64,000 bases of DNA from Sambucus nigra (GCA_949130495.1 OX422215.1:528595755-528659754); one strand, 5' to 3'. Counted from the stretch's first letter, positions 23,032 through 36,197 are shown. Made by a program: numbers and translations. The notes: a model not told the origin generated them from the letters alone.

Positions 23032-23976
23032 TGTAAAGAGAAAATAATCCCAAAGGGTGGTTTTCACAAACTTCCAATTTCAAATCAATTTTAGTTCATT
23101 CCTAAAACATGCAACTATGTGTCAATACAAATAAGATATAGCATGCGACACAATAATTCAGGAAAAATTCCCGAAGGGAAAAACCTTTTATTTCTAGAAC
23201 TTTGAAAAGTTTACAAGGCCATTGACTTACATAAAACTTGATAATCGCCCACAATTGTAACACGGTGTCTTCGTCAAACATTCAAAGCAACGGCTATAAA
23301 TCTTCAGTGGTTCATGCGCAGCTATACCACAAGGACCGCAACCCAAAAAACTCCGTAGAGACTCCCTCCATAATAGCATCCAGCTCTTGGTTGTAGAGAT
23401 CTCCACATAAAGGATGAACATGAGAAAAGCAGTGTTCTTGAATACCAAAACAATTTACCAAAGCATATGGGATTTTTGTGAATTGAAAACAAAAAGGGAT
23501 TAAGCCCTAAACGAACAAGTCAAAAGGATTCTGCAGTTTCGCAGTTTTCTGTCTTTCATAACGCTGGGACTTCTCAATGTAAACAAAACCATTTAATGAT
23601 TATTTATACAAAATTGTGCCGCCTCGGTATACGATCTCGTTCAAACGAGAAAGAAATCTCGTCCGAACAACATACGCGTGTCATTCACGTGACAATGCAA
23701 TGTCGTTCCAACGATAGAGAAAAGTCGTTTGAATGACTGTTATGTCAAAAAATATTATTTTTAATGTACGCTCCAATACTTAGAAAAAATACTCATTCTC
23801 AAATTTTGACGAAAAAGTCCGCTCCAACACTTAGAAAATATTTTGTAAAAATATCCCAACAGCTCTATGTGTATAATGTTAAGGTATGAAAAACATAACC
23901 TTACCAAAGTAAACTTTGCGTAGTCTTTTTGGTAAAGAACTTGATATTCAGATTCGTCTTTGATGCTTGAATGTTC
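23032..23976 (-). repeat. 5' LTR of element A (outer end truncated)
   Basis: Matches the 3' LTR from GAACATTCAAGCATC onward, lacking the first 70 or so bases. At 23977 the sequence changes to an Athila-type LTR end. Confidence 0.85.
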
Positions 23977-24335
23977 TAGAATTACTTACATGACCAACTT
24001 ACACTTGAGCCGATATAAGCATGCACTAGAGAAACTTTTAAAGTCGCGTCAAGTTTTTAGCGCCGTTGCTGACGATTTGGTAGGCATTTAGGTTAGGTCG
24101 AATTAATAAAAAATTTAACTCTAATTCTTAAAAAAGGCCAAAAAATCATAAAATCAAAAATTCAAAAAAATTCAAATAAAATTATATATAATCTTTTAAA
24201 TCCTTACACGCAATCTCCTCAATCCACTCCTACCAGAATTCACGCGAATCCCGTTGTTGAGTACGATCGTGATAGCCCACACCCCCAAATGCTTTACATT
24301 TTGGGGTTCCACCTGGTACACCGCCCAACTCCATC

Positions 24336-25560
24336 ATGAGTTCCCAGCTTAGTCACACACCTAGTGAGGCCAACGAGGAATTTGAATCGTTAAGAGAGAG
24401 CGCAATATCAGATCACGTTAGTTACGGTACGGGTGAGGTTGAGTTACCATATCTCCTTATATGAGACCTCTTATATCCCAAGCGAACCCTCAATCTGGGA
24501 TGCATTATATTCATGTATAATGCAGGGCAATTCAGTTTTTGCATGGGTGAGTTACCAGATTCTTCCCACCTTCCCTGACTTGGAGTCAGAAAAATCATAC
24601 CTCCACATCCGCGAGTTCAAAGAGGCGTGTGAAACTTTTAGCGATCAAACGTTCACCCAAAACATCAATCGTCTAAAACATTTTTCCTTCTCCCTGAAGG
24701 ACAAGTCCAAGACTTGGCTATGGTATTTGGCATCAAACTCTATAGGAACAAGGAGATATTTGCAAGCTAAGTTTATCTTGAAATTATTTCCCCTACATCG
24801 AACCAACCCCATAAAAGCTCAAATTCAAACGTTTAAATAACATGATAATGAGCCTTTAGATAAATGTTGTGATCGGTTTAACAAGTTTCTTAATATGTGA
24901 CCACACCATGGATTTGATTAGTGCAAACTTATCTCCTTTATTCATCACACGCTCAAATTATGTTCCAAATAACTCGTGGAAACTATGTGCCAAGGGCAAT
25001 TTATAATGTTGGATGAGGACAATGCCAAGGCTAATCTTAAGTATGTCACTGAGACTACTTAAGTGTGTGACACATCCGATCCAAATGCCCAAACCTAGCC
25101 TTAACAAATGTCCACACTTCTTTAAGTGTCTGGACACTATCAGTTAGATAAAGAAGACGACTTGAAACTTCAAATCAACCATCTTGTTAAAAGACTGGAA
25201 GATGTAGTCGAATCCCGAGGAAGAGAAACATCCATCTCCACTTGAGAAGAGATAGAGGAGATGTGCAGTATTTACGAGATGGGGCACTCAATGAAGGAAT
25301 GATCAACGATACCTGCCTACAAAGTTATGCTTCAAGATAAAGTGGAAACAACATGAGATTTTAAGGGTAATTTTAATTCCCTTCACGGGAATTCTTATAA
25401 ACCTTCGTAGAACCATCCCGGTTTTAGTTGTGGGTACCAACATGTTGTGTTGAATCCTAATTAACACATTGCCCCTCCTCCACCACCGCCTCGACATCTC
25501 AAACAAGCTACACACATGCAAGCAGTGCATCCAACAACCTATATTTCCCCATCACGGAAA
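24336..25560 (+). pseudogene. Athila-like gag remnant
   Basis: ATG at 24336 starts MSSQLSHTPSEANEEF, which soon stops. The best frame, 24433-24840, has the Athila capsid signature (LHIREFKEACETF, FSLKDKSKTWLWYLA, KFILKLFPLHRTNPIKAQI) and ends at TAA. Beyond it the homology goes on through stops (PHHGFD, QINHLVKRLEDVVE). Non-functional. In copy 2 the same gag stops at the duplication edge (59702). Confidence 0.75.
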
Positions 25561-25585
25561 AATATCGAGTTTACTTTGAACCATA

Positions 25586-26623
25586 ATGTTTGCCAAAATG
25601 TTTGCCAAAATAAATGCCATAATGTTTGCCAAAATAAATGCGAATATTTCTAGATTGCAATATTCCTTGAGTGTCCAAGAGAAGGGTAAGTTTCCCGCCC
25701 AGGGCCAAAAACCCCCTCATGGTCAAAACTATGTTATCTCTAACCTCGATAAGTATCAAGAGCAATGTAGTGAGGTAACCACTCTATGTAGTGAGAGAGT
25801 CGTTGACTTGTCACCTCCTCCACACGACGAGCAAAATGATAAGGAGATTTCTCCCGACACAAAAGAGGCCGAAGATGTCCCTTTGAGAAAGAGTGATAAT
25901 AATGACACAGTTAGGCCCAAGGTGGTTTTAAAACTTCCCATTTCTACTCAACACCCTCAACGGTTGGTCTCTCACTCCAAAGAGACCTCCCGTGACCACG
26001 TCCTAGACGCTATCAAGAAATTAAATGTTAATTTATCTTTTCTCGAGACCATAAAGCAAATTCCCACTTACGCTAAGTTTCTAAAGGACTTACTCACGGT
26101 GAAACATAGGCTAAAGGTAAACAAAAATATGTTCTTAGCACAGAACGTCAGTGCAATACTGCTGAGTGACCTTCCACCAAAATTTAAAGATTCGGGTTCC
26201 CTAACCATTTCGTGCATCATGGGGAAGGACCAAATTGAGAGAGCATCAATGGATCAAGGGGCGAGTGTTAACATTCTCCCCTACTCCATCTATAAACAAT
26301 TAGAATTTGGGGAGATTAAGCCCATAAAGATAACTCTCTAGTTAGCGAATCATTCTGTGAAGATACCTCCGAGGATTGCTGAGGATGTGATCATCCAAGC
26401 TGACACTTTCTACTTACTGGTGGATTTTGACATTTGGGAAAAGGAACCCTCCTCTCTCTCGAGTAACCATGTTCCCATGATACTTGGCTGCCCATTCTTA
26501 ACTACATCTAATGCACTGATTAACACACGCAACAGGAAAATGCAACTCACATTCAGGAAACTGACTCTTGAAACAAACATCTTCAACATCACCAAGTACG
26601 AGGGTGATGAAGGAAAATTATGA
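25586..26623 (+). pseudogene. Athila-like gag C-terminus and aspartic protease
   Basis: One frame of 251 codons and a second of 88 codons lie in the same frame, separated by a single TAG at 26339 where the family usually has Gln. An IKQIPTYAKFLKDL block precedes the protease, whose active site is DQGAS (Asp at 26252). Usual members have DLGAS. The second part carries MILGCPFLTTSNALIN, the family's ILGRPFL flap-like block. The protease would cleave the Gag-Pol polyprotein. Confidence 0.8.
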
Positions 26624-28041
26624 GAAATGGATCTTATGGACGAGACAATACATGAGCTCGTTGAGAGGAATCACATGAGGGAGCCGTTAGGGGTGTGTTT
26701 CCTTACCTAAAGGGAGAGCGATAATTCTGACATCGAGCGAGAGGTAGAAGATGTGTGTTTAGTGACTGCAATTGAGAGAGAGAGGGTACACGGAGTCATT
26801 AATGAGAGAGAGAGTCGTGATGAGAGTATGAGAAAGTATTTGGAGGTCGAGCAAGAAGAGAGTTAGGGGATATGAGCCTAGAGGACTTTGAGAAAGAATT
26901 CAGGCCATTGGATGAGAGCCTCACTATTGAAGTCCAAACTTTATTGGACTCATTTAGCCACTTAGAAGAGAATTAATGGAAAGATAGGATATATTAATTG
27001 CTTCTTCGTGACCAACCACCCATGCCACTTGAGTTCTCGAATGCGATCGAGGGAAGACAAGTGTTTTGTCTGATTTAGAGCCCGACACATGTGTTTTTGA
27101 ACCTCAGGGGAATCTAGGTTTAACGTGTCCTTCAAACTTTCATAGAGATGTTCCCTTGAAGTCAGGACAAGTATGTTGCGATTCGATTGGGAACCACAAG
27201 GGTATCACTGACGTTATCATTACGAACCTCAAGGTGTTCCCCTTATATATGGGGCCGATACCCACTTGTTTCGATTATTAGTTTACGATGCGAGAAAGAG
27301 GGAGACAAGGAGAGCATCGGACCCCGTGCGTGGGGTCGAATGAGTTTTTACAAGGAGAGAGAGGTCATCACACCCCCTACGTGTATGGGGTGATCCATGT
27401 GTATATTAGTGAGTAAATTTATTTTTAGGATAGTTTAGAGGTCCGTAGAGGTCACGAGTTAGGAAATTTTTGAGCACCACGTTGGGTTTCCATGCACGGG
27501 AGTGCGCACGCACATTTCGAGAATGAGGTTGAGGTGTCCCGAGGTCCCGAGTGTTTAGGGAGTCTTGATATACTTTATAGAAAAGACATTGAGGTTAGAA
27601 CGCTTAGAATGGAAAAAATATGGCTTATTTGAAGTTTGAGGTAGCGAGTTTGGCCGAATCGCAGGCCGAACCGGTTCGCCTACACACTCGAACCGGTTCG
27701 AATGACCTGATGACAGATTCTCCCTCCAGTTGTGTTTTCCCACCAAATTCAGTCACTCTTTTCCCCTTTTCACCCGTGATCCAACAACACTGGCCCTTAA
27801 AATTAGCTCATCTGTTGTGATGTTTTGTTGCTCCTTCTTTATGTAGTTATTTTATGCTTTATCGTTTCATCATTGCAAGAACTATGTAATTTATCCTTTA
27901 CCGCCTTGTAATAAATTGTAGCGAAAATGAAAAATTTGCATTTTAAATATTTGGTTGTTTTATTCTTTCACTTATTATTTTTTCTTATTTATCTTTTAGT
28001 CCTTTTGATTGAGGACAATGCAAAAGTCTAAGTTATGGGGG
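26624..28041 (+). other. Athila-like 3' non-coding region
   Basis: No long frame. It has a GAGAG-rich Glu/Arg-coding stretch near 26770-26870, two AACCGGTT palindromes (CGAACCGGTTCG at 27667-27678 and TCGAACCGGTTCGA at 27688-27701) and, at the end, GAGGACAATGCAAAAGTCTAAGTTATGGGGG, the usual wording before an Athila 3' LTR. RT and integrase that should lie here are missing. Confidence 0.6.
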
Positions 28042-29495
28042 TGACAAGTGCATATTTCTAAAACTTTACAAATTTTTAAAATGCCCAAAAATAAGAAAGT
28101 AGAAAATTTCAAAATCCCCCCCCCCCCCCACACACAAAAAAAAAAAAATGAAAATCTCCGAAAAAGTCAAATATATTTTTCTTCAAAATAAATAAAAAGT
28201 GAAATTCAAAACCTTCAAAAAGGTCGCAAAATTTTGTTTAGAGTCTCAATTTGAAAAATTTTAAGTACTAAGAAGAAATTGACCAAAGATGGAAATTAAA
28301 CGAAAGTTGATTTAACGAATAAGTGGGAAGATTAATAAACCCGGTGAGATTTGGAGCCTATCATTATTTTTCGAGAAATTAAATCAATCATAGTTATAAT
28401 TAACTCAATGTTCGATTCAGTTTTAATTAAGTTGTTGAAGATCTCAAATTTTTATTTTGATCAGTTACGGGAAACGAGTGAAATGTTGTCTTGAAAATGC
28501 GCTAAAATATCTCTAAATTAATTATAATCTCGAGACGCATATAGTAAAATAATGAGTAATTCGAATATATGAAGTTAGGCCATCGTTTGTTACCCAAAAA
28601 TAAAAGCCATAAAAACGTGTGAAAAAATATCCCTTTTTGCTAACCCAATTGAGCCAAATAAATTTCTCAATTTCGTTTGATAACCCCAAAAACCCATTTA
28701 GGCCGGAGTTGTGAAAATCAGAAAATTCATCTGGCAAGTCCAAATGGTGCAATAAAGAGGGGCAATAAAAAAATATAAGAAAAATGCGCAACAAAAAAAA
28801 AACAAAAAAAATTTGAAAAAGAAAAGAAAAAGAGAAAAAGCCCGAAAAAGCGCCAAAGGACATAGTAAGCACAACTTTCCAACTCCGAAATTTCCTAACA
28901 ATTTCTATATTTTCCAATACACCTTACAGCCCGAAAAAGTCCTAACTGAGTCCGAATAACAAAATTAATTACCGCATGGAGAGCCTCAGACACGAAAAGA
29001 TAATAAAAGATATTGATTGGTGTGAATAAGAACCGAATTTTTTCGTATTCCGATGATGAGATCATTTCACCACAAAAATTCCGTCTTTCAAATTTGTGTG
29101 CATGAATTTGTGTTCCATTATATTTACTCTTATAAATCACGCATACCGAGAGAAATAGCCACATTCCGAGTGATTCGTTTGTGAGTGTATCCATGAGAAT
29201 TGAATCAAAATGAATTTTTAGGAAGTAACATACTGATCAATCGATGGAAGTTAGCGGTTTAATTTTCGACTTCGCAGACACACACTATGCTTTGAGACTA
29301 TTAGATATAAATTTAAGATGACTATTTCTGAGGAATTTAAATCGTACAACTTTTGAGTATTTTAATTTTTTTTCTTTGAGTCGAAGAACGTAGGTGTTTA
29401 ATAGCTTGTTGCATACGTTAAATGCAATCGATTGTCTGCAAAAAATGTAGTCTATCCCAATAAAGTTTTTGTGAGTTCCTTAACCCATACTCTTA
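28042..29495 (+). repeat. Athila-like 3' LTR, first part
   Basis: Starts TGACAAGTGCATATTTC after the polypurine tract and runs to 29495, where the minus-strand long-LTR element begins. The final 157 bp of the LTR are at 37524-37680. No gene inside. A C-run followed by an A-run lies at about 28117-28148. Confidence 0.7.
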
Positions 29496-30012
29496 TGTCA
29501 CAACCCGCCTAAAATAATAACGGGTGGCCAGCCCTATACTATATTAAATCAGGAGTTTCAGATGGTCCAGTGTCAACATCAACTGTCGGTACTATACAAT
29601 ATAGGACTAACTACCCGAAATCACATAAGCGGGATATGAAAATTTAAATAGAATGTGCAAAAACCAACCAACTAACACTACTAATGAAGAAAAGTAAGAT
29701 GCAAACAAGAACTATGGTAAATAAAATGCTAGAAATAAAATGAAATAAATAACTACAACAGGATGTACTAAACAAGTAGACCCGAATAAGCTGTCGGGTC
29801 ACAGCCAATACAATAGCTGAAATGGAATAAATATAAACATCTATATAAATATCCCTTGGGTACCAACCCTACATACAACTTGAATCCTACCTAGAATTTT
29901 AAAGAAGTAGGAAGCGGCTACATGAAACATCCCGCAACAGTCCGCACCTGTCACGGCTCCCAAGACTCTGGATAGAAAGTCATCCGGCATCCATGCGGTA
30001 GGATACCTGTGG

Positions 30013-30015
<3 letters not shown>

Positions 30016-30077
<62 letters not shown>
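30016..30077. repeat. (TA)n microsatellite
   Basis: About 31 TA units in the 3' LTR. The 5' LTR has only about 13 at 35647-35672. Confidence 0.95.
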
Positions 30078-30079
<2 letters not shown>

Positions 30080-30541
30080 AGGAGGAGAGAAAAGTAAACG
30101 GGTCAGAGCCCCAAATGTGAAAAAATATTTACCAAGTGTGTTAACCGTGCATAATAATTGTCGGTGCACTATTTCATAATTAAAGTGAGACCGCTCTCTC
30201 GTGGAACCCCAACTCACCTCTCATCTAAAGGCGCGCACCTATTCGCGTCTTCAAGTTTTAGTTAAACTACCCCATATTATTAGGACAACCTAACTTATCA
30301 TAGGCCTAGCCTATACCCACGAGAGCTACTAACCCATCATAATCCAAGGATCCACCCTTATAATCCCACTAGGATATAATTACCAACAGTTATTCCATAG
30401 GCTTAATGGATTCTGATTTATAGTTATAATGAATTATAATTCTTAATACGTTACCCCTATATATATAAGATTTTTTTTTTAATATCATGCACATGGAATA
30501 TTGGCAAAACCTCTCTCTAATCTCAAAATTTTGCTACGTTT

Positions 30542-30602
30542 CGTGCGTGGGGAGTCTCGCAAAGCAAAATCCAAACAAGGAACCGCCCCGTTACACTACT
30601 CC
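30542..30602 (-). repeat. Structured hairpin module, instance 1
   Basis: Plus-strand order: CGTGCGTG, outer-stem arm GGGGA, GTCTCGC-AAA-GCAAAATCC, AAACAAGGAACC, partner arm GCCCC, then TTACACTACTCC. Four of five outer pairs form. The inner TCGC/GCGA stem has one mismatch here. Confidence 0.75.
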
Positions 30603-30679
30603 TGACAAGGTCAAGACCAGAGATCCGAGATGCCACAGATAGAACTACTTCTCTCAAATCTCGACATGGCACTGCGTTT

Positions 30680-30740
30680 CGTGCGTGAGGTGTCTCGTAA
30701 AGCGAAATCCAAACAAGGAACCACCTCGTTACACTACTCC
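30680..30740 (-). repeat. Structured hairpin module, instance 2
   Basis: Outer arms GAGGT and ACCTC pair perfectly. Relative to instance 1, G-C has become A-T at the second position on both sides. The inner stem is TCGT/GCGA with a wobble. It lies 138 bp from instance 1. Confidence 0.8.
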
Positions 30741-32560
30741 TGGGCAATGTCGATCCTAGAGATCCATAATCCTTAACATACAATTTAATACTACCATTAC
30801 TACGAAACTTTTAAACTACAAAATGAAAACAACTTAAAATCTCCAATACTATCCTTGGGATGATGTAACCGAAGTATTCCTTAAATGCGGTACATCAACC
30901 CCCAAATAAATCCGGTACACCATTATCATTCAAGATGTACCCCATAGAAATACCATATCCTTTCATCTAGGATATATAAATATATATATATAGGTATTTT
31001 ATTCTCACCATATATATATATATACATACCATCATCCATCCCCATGACCAAGTGTACATACCATATATGATGTAAAATGGCCACGCACATAGAATACCCG
31101 GCTATATATAGCGCCGATAAAACTTCATCAATGCTATCATCTTCCCAGAGTCCGGCTCACGTAACAACTGGGGACCACCTGGTGGGGATCAACGACACCC
31201 ACCTCGTGGTAACTCACACACACGACGTCCCGGGAAGCGGTCATAGATCCAACCGGCAATGAGACGAAACATACCCACCACGTCTCACCCCAAAATATAT
31301 ATATCTATATCGTATAATACACAAGGGAAGACTATGACCTGGGGAATATCCACACCCTGCTCTATATGCCAGGATGCTCACCCTCTGCGTGGAAACTTCC
31401 CAATGATAGCATGAGCGGGGTATGCTTAACCACATAAGTATATATATCGCTCACATACGCAATATACATACATCCATATGATCCCATCATATGATCCAAT
31501 ATAATAAACCATCATATACGGTTTAAATATCCATACCATGTATGTCCACAACATAAATATATCCATATATTCATATTCTTACATAGATATATGTACATAT
31601 ATTCACACATCGCTATATCATTATATATACAAACTAATTCCCGTTCAAATGTACAAGATATATAAACCCGGCTATAAATATACATAGTCCTTAATATACA
31701 AGCCGTCACCACAATTTCCATTAAATGTACCTCGATATGTGAATACAATCCCTCACTTGAAACATATTCAATCATTTTTCCTATGATGAATAGTCTCCCA
31801 AAACCATATGTATATATATCTATACATATATATTCAACATTTGGGTTATCACCCAAGAGTATGTGTAGGAATCCATCACTACACATTTCATCCATATCCA
31901 AAAGTACATAATTACCTTAGTACTATTTAACCATAGGCACACACATGACTTAATAGTCTAAAACCTCAATTTATTCCAACCTTATTTCAAGTATTGGAAT
32001 CTCAGTGGTCATATCCCCATGATTACGTGTAAACTAATCCTACTAGAATTTATGCTACCGCTTATTCTAGTCGATAGTACGATCCCAAAGCGTTCTCAAT
32101 GCCACCTATGGTTCGAATAAGTCTCGGTAACCCTTACTCCTATTGAGTTACCAATTGTTCCTTAGACTAAACATTTCTATCTAAGGATATGAGACCCCTC
32201 ACTCTTAAAGAGTATGCAACCATTCTCTTCCATTTGGCCCCAAATTATATCTTAACCATATCCTATCCTTATAAGGATTTGACATAAATGTCAGCCAAGA
32301 AATTTCACAACATACATGGATATTTCTTATCCAATGATTCCAAGAAGTTCCCACTATCGGATACTAAGTGAGAGACCCCCTATAAGTCACCAAAAGATAT
32401 CTCCTACTTTATAAGAGAGAACCCCAAATCAACAAACCCAACCAAAAAGGGCTAGAAGTCATCTTAGGAAACCCATAAAACAACCCATTAAGGAAGCCCC
32501 TAAGAATAAACTCCAAAAAAAAAGGGGGAGGAGAAATCCACGTTTTGGGCTAAAAATAGG

Positions 32561-32690
32561 GGACCGGTCGACCGGTCCCAGACCCCCGGTCGATCGCGGG
32601 TCCAAATTTTGCCTACAAGGAAATGCAATAGGCTTTTCCCTTAAGGCGCGGTCGACCGGTCCCCAGACCGCGGTCGACCGACCGTACCAG
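32561..32690 (-). promoter_or_regulatory. Palindrome cluster ACCGGTCGACCGGT in the long LTR
   Basis: The perfect 18-mer GGACCGGTCGACCGGTCC is at 32561-32578, and further GGTCGACC palindromes lie at about 32588-32600, 32650-32660 and 32670-32680. By analogy with palindrome clusters in elements A and B this may be the U3 control region. The TATA box is not clear (CTATTTTTAG on the minus strand at about 32559-32550). Confidence 0.5.
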
Positions 32691-33442
32691 TTAAGCTGAC
32701 CGATTTCCCTTTCTCAGCAAACCCACGAAATTAATACCCAAATATCATCACCAAGCCCCCAAATCTTTAACCCAATAATGTTATTAACAAGAAAACCCAT
32801 CCTACATCTCATCCCAACCATTTATATGTGATTAAACCATAGAATAACATTGATTTCAAGATTTAAACCCAAAAATCTAGGTTTTGGTATTTATACCCAA
32901 AAATCCATTTCTTTACCCCACAAATTATGAAATGAAATACACAATAGCTATTTAGCAAGATTAAACACTTGCCTCAGATTTGTAGAGGTTGGATCGTCCT
33001 CGATGTCACGGTTGGGCCGGAAATCCCCAAGCTTCTCCTTCTCTCTCTCTTCCTTTCTTCTTCTTTCCTTTCTTCTTTCTCCCTCTAGGGCTTTTCTCTC
33101 TTTCTCTCAAATGATAAGTGGCTTAATCCGTAAGCCTCATAAACCTTTAAAACAAAATCCCAATTTTAAATGTTAATACACACTTTAAATGACTCGTTTA
33201 CTCCAATTCGAGCCAAAATAACTTAAAAACATCCCGGAGCCGAAATAAAACCCAATGACAGTCATTTTGACTATCTCGGCCCTTCCGGGATCGATGGTAC
33301 CCGCAAAAATATCATCCGGAATACTTTAAAATATTCTCTATTTTTGGGCCTCAATTCCCAATTTTTGAAATTCTCCAATTTAATTAAATTTTATTTTCCC
33401 AAAATTTAATTTCTCAGTCTCCAAAAATCGAGGGTTGTTACA

Positions 33443-35127
33443 CACTTCCCCCCTTACAAAAATTTCGTCCGCGAAATTTAAGACATGCCTAGGACCTCAA
33501 TATCATCTAGTCCTCACATCAATCCTTAGGATCACTATACCGATCCTTCCGGTTCTCATGTCGAACCATACAGTTTTAAAGCAACTACTACCCAGGGTGC
33601 CCATACACCCCGTATTCGAGTTTCCACTCATAAAATTATGATCAAGCTCCATTAGCCTCAAATCATTATATAGCCCCCAGCAATATGATCTATAACAACA
33701 TACTAAATATATACAAGTTTAAAAAAAAATTCCCAATGGTAGAACTCTCCTCAATTCCTGACACTAGCCATCTTCGTGCGGGGGAGGTCTCGCAAGCGAA
33801 ATCCAAACAAGGAACCCTCCCAATACACTACTGTGTGGCTAGGTCGGGGATTGGGATTAGTTGAACCAGGGTTAAGATTTTATAAAAAGAAGGATTTCCA
33901 TATTTTTAGATATCGCCCGAGGGCCTATACAATAATGCGATATAAATATATTCCGCGTCTTTTGACACGCCAAACAAACACCTTATGTTTAAAACACAAG
34001 GCCTCAATAAATACAATATTGCTAACCAATATCTAGTTCTCAAAACTAGCGCAACTATGAGCTAAACTATCAGCTCCTCATAAATCTACCAAACTCTGAA
34101 CCTCAGTTATGAAATTCCTATACATCATATCAACACTTATATGTAAAACTAAGTTCTTCCCTCAATGGGATACTTCCCTAAGATTTCGTTACGAGGTGTA
34201 ACATCTCCAAAGATGCCATATAAAGGCCACACTTGCACACTTCCTCCTCTAGGAAAATTCCATACACCCTAGCGGTATAGTGGCTAGCTACTCATCACAC
34301 CTCACACGCGACGTTCCCAATATCGCACAAAGCGTAACTTAAACCCAAAGAAAGGTATTCTACCTTACATTTCCGTAACTCAATGGTTTCCCCTTGTCCT
34401 AGAATCTCAACTCAGGGTCCTCAACTTCTTCCAGGACAATCATTATCCCTAGGCCTATTTCTTCACAAGAGAGACATCTTCCTCAAAACCCTTCCTAAAC
34501 ATAATGAAGGGCAAGGCGCGATTGCAACTGCCGAAAACTCCCTCCGTCCTACACGACGAAACTGAGTCTCCAAGGGCATTCTCCCTCATCTTAGAAGGCG
34601 ATACTCCTAATATTGGGATAACTACACCAACCACACCTCGGTAAGAGTCACCAACACCAGGATTCCTAACGAAGGTTAACAGATTCTCAATCTAAACCTC
34701 TCAAGGACTACACTACATGCCTCTCCTCGGACTTTCCTTATAAGACCAAGATTTGCCAATCGAGTAAATTTTCCTTTCTTACTCGACTGCCGATAAATCA
34801 CATCGAACCACTGCTAGAAATCTCCTCAATAACTCCTCCAAAACCGGGGAAAACAAATACCCCCGATTAAAGCGTACCCAAAATATACTATTGGTATGGT
34901 ACTTCTAATCTTATCCTTTCCTAGATGACAAAATCTAGGCGACGTCTGAAACGAAACAAGAGCAACTGTTATCAGAACGCCAATCAAGTGAATATACTTC
35001 ATAGAAAAAAACAACGCAGTGAACACAACAGTCCTATTTATAGGGCTTTATGTCAAGAACGTTAACGGAAGAATCCATAACTCGCACAGATCCTAAGGAC
35101 TCTAGAACCTGATGCTCTGATACTATC
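33443..35127 (-). other. Internal region of the long-LTR element
   Basis: 1685 bp between PPT and PBS. No capsid, RT or integrase motif found on either strand. One hairpin module lies near its PPT side (33775-33832). The PBS-proximal end carries AGTATCAGAGC. Confidence 0.6.
33775..33832 (-). repeat. Structured hairpin module, instance 3
   Basis: Outer arms GGGAG and CTCCC pair perfectly with a different base composition from instances 1 and 2. Inner TCGC-AA-GCGA. The conserved AAATCCAAACAAGGAACC segment is intact. Confidence 0.8.
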
Positions 35128-36136
35128 TGTCACAACCCGCCTAAAATAATAACGGGTGGCCAGCCCTATACTATATTAAATCAGGAGTTTCAGATGGTCC
35201 AGTCTCAACATCAACTGTCCGTACTATACAATATAGGACTAACTACCCGAAATCACATATGCGGGATATGAAAATTTAAATAGAATGTGCAAAAACCAAC
35301 CAACTAACACTACTAATGAAGAAAAGTAAGATGCAAACAAGAACTATGGTAAATAAAATGCTAGAAATAAAATGAAATAAATAACTACAACAGGATGTAC
35401 TAAACAAGTAGACCCGAATAAGCTGTCGGGTCACAGCCAATACAATAGCTGAAATGGAATAAATATAAACATCTATATAAATATCCCTTGGGTACCAACC
35501 CGACATACAACTTGAATCCTACCTAGAATTTTAAAGAAGTAGGAAGCGGCTACATGAAACATCCCACAATAGTCCGCACCTGTCACGGCTCCCAAGACTC
35601 TGGATAGAAAGTCATCCGGCATCCATGCGGTAGGATACCTGTGGTAATATATATATATATATATATATATATACAAGGAGGAGAGAAAAGTAAACGGGTC
35701 AGAGCCCCGAATGTGAAAAAATATTTAGCAAGTGTGTTAACCGTGCATAATAATTATCGGTGCACTATTTCATAATTAAAGTGAGACCGCTCTCTCGTGG
35801 AACCCCAACTCACCTCTCATCTAAAGGCGCGCACCTATTCGCGTCCTCAAGTTTTAGTTAAACTACCCCATATTATTAGGAGAACCTAACTTATCATAGG
35901 CCTAGCCTATACCCACGAGAGCTACTAACCCATCATAATCCAAGGATCCACCCTTCTAATCCCTCTAGGATATAATTACCAACAGTTTGCCATAGGCTTA
36001 ATGGATTCCGATTTATAGTTATAATGAATTATAATTCTTAATACGTTACCCCTATATATATAAGATTTTTTTTTTAATATCATGCACATGGAATATTGGC
36101 AAAACCTCTCTCTAATCTCAAAATTTTGCAACGTTT

Positions 36137-36197
36137 CGTGTGTGGGGAGTCTCGCAAAGCGAAATCCAAACAAGGAACCGCCTCATTACACTACTCC
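36137..36197 (-). repeat. Structured hairpin module, instance 4
   Basis: LTR partner of instance 1. The outer arm GGGGA faces GCCTC, with one G-T wobble. Its inner stem TCGC-AAA-GCGA is perfect. Confidence 0.75.

Larger units (their letters stand above)
16239..23976 (-). mobile_element. Sirevirus-like copia element A, pol-less, with element B nested in it
   Basis: Minus-strand element with 5' LTR 23976-23032 (truncated by about 70 bp at its outer end) and 3' LTR 17258-16239. The primer binding site AATTGGTATCAGAGC (initiator tRNA-Met type) directly follows the 5' LTR at 23031. The internal part holds a coiled-coil and zinc-knuckle ORF remnant, then post-pol sequence and repeated GGGGGAG tracts. 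No protease, integrase, RT or RNase H is found. Element B sits inside. The element interrupts a gypsy gag at 16238/16239. The truncated outer end meets an Athila LTR remnant, so the right target-site copy is lost. Confidence 0.8.
1..25211. repeat. Segmental duplication, copy 1
   Basis: Base 1 aligns with 41422 and the match runs collinearly to about 25211/59702, where copy 1 continues through the Athila-like element and copy 2 switches to unrelated sequence. Many 60-base lines are identical or differ at one to three sites. Without the 6764-bp Helitron the block is about 18.4 kb, against about 18.3 kb for copy 2. It contains a copia remnant, the DUO1-like exons, a tandem repeat, a gypsy fragment, nested Sirevirus-like elements and the 5' part of an Athila-like element. 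The left edge may extend beyond the window, so true size and tandem status are unknown. Confidence 0.93.
29496..33442 (-). repeat. 3' LTR of the long-LTR element (3947 bp)
   Basis: 29496-32004 matches 35128-37523 almost base for base. Differences are a shorter TA run, an 80-bp or so deletion and scattered substitutions in the other copy. 32005-33442 has no partner because the 5' LTR is truncated. It contains two hairpin modules (30542-30602 and 30680-30740), a long TA run (30016-30077) and palindromic ACCGGTCGACCGGT motifs (32561-32690). Confidence 0.8.

Noticed and set aside
28522..29194. Phe-rich minus-strand ORFs (131 and 99 codons)
   Set aside because: They lie inside the Athila 3' LTR in low-complexity A-rich sequence, with no family resemblance.
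29841..30217. Tyr-Ile repeat ORFs, also at 35473-35676 and 43005-43190
   Set aside because: Translations of TA microsatellites inside LTRs or a copia remnant.
31077..31901. ORFs of 61-129 codons in the long LTR, repeated at 36670-37488
   Set aside because: Their similarity is that of the two LTRs. No protein motif, and the frames are not selectively kept.
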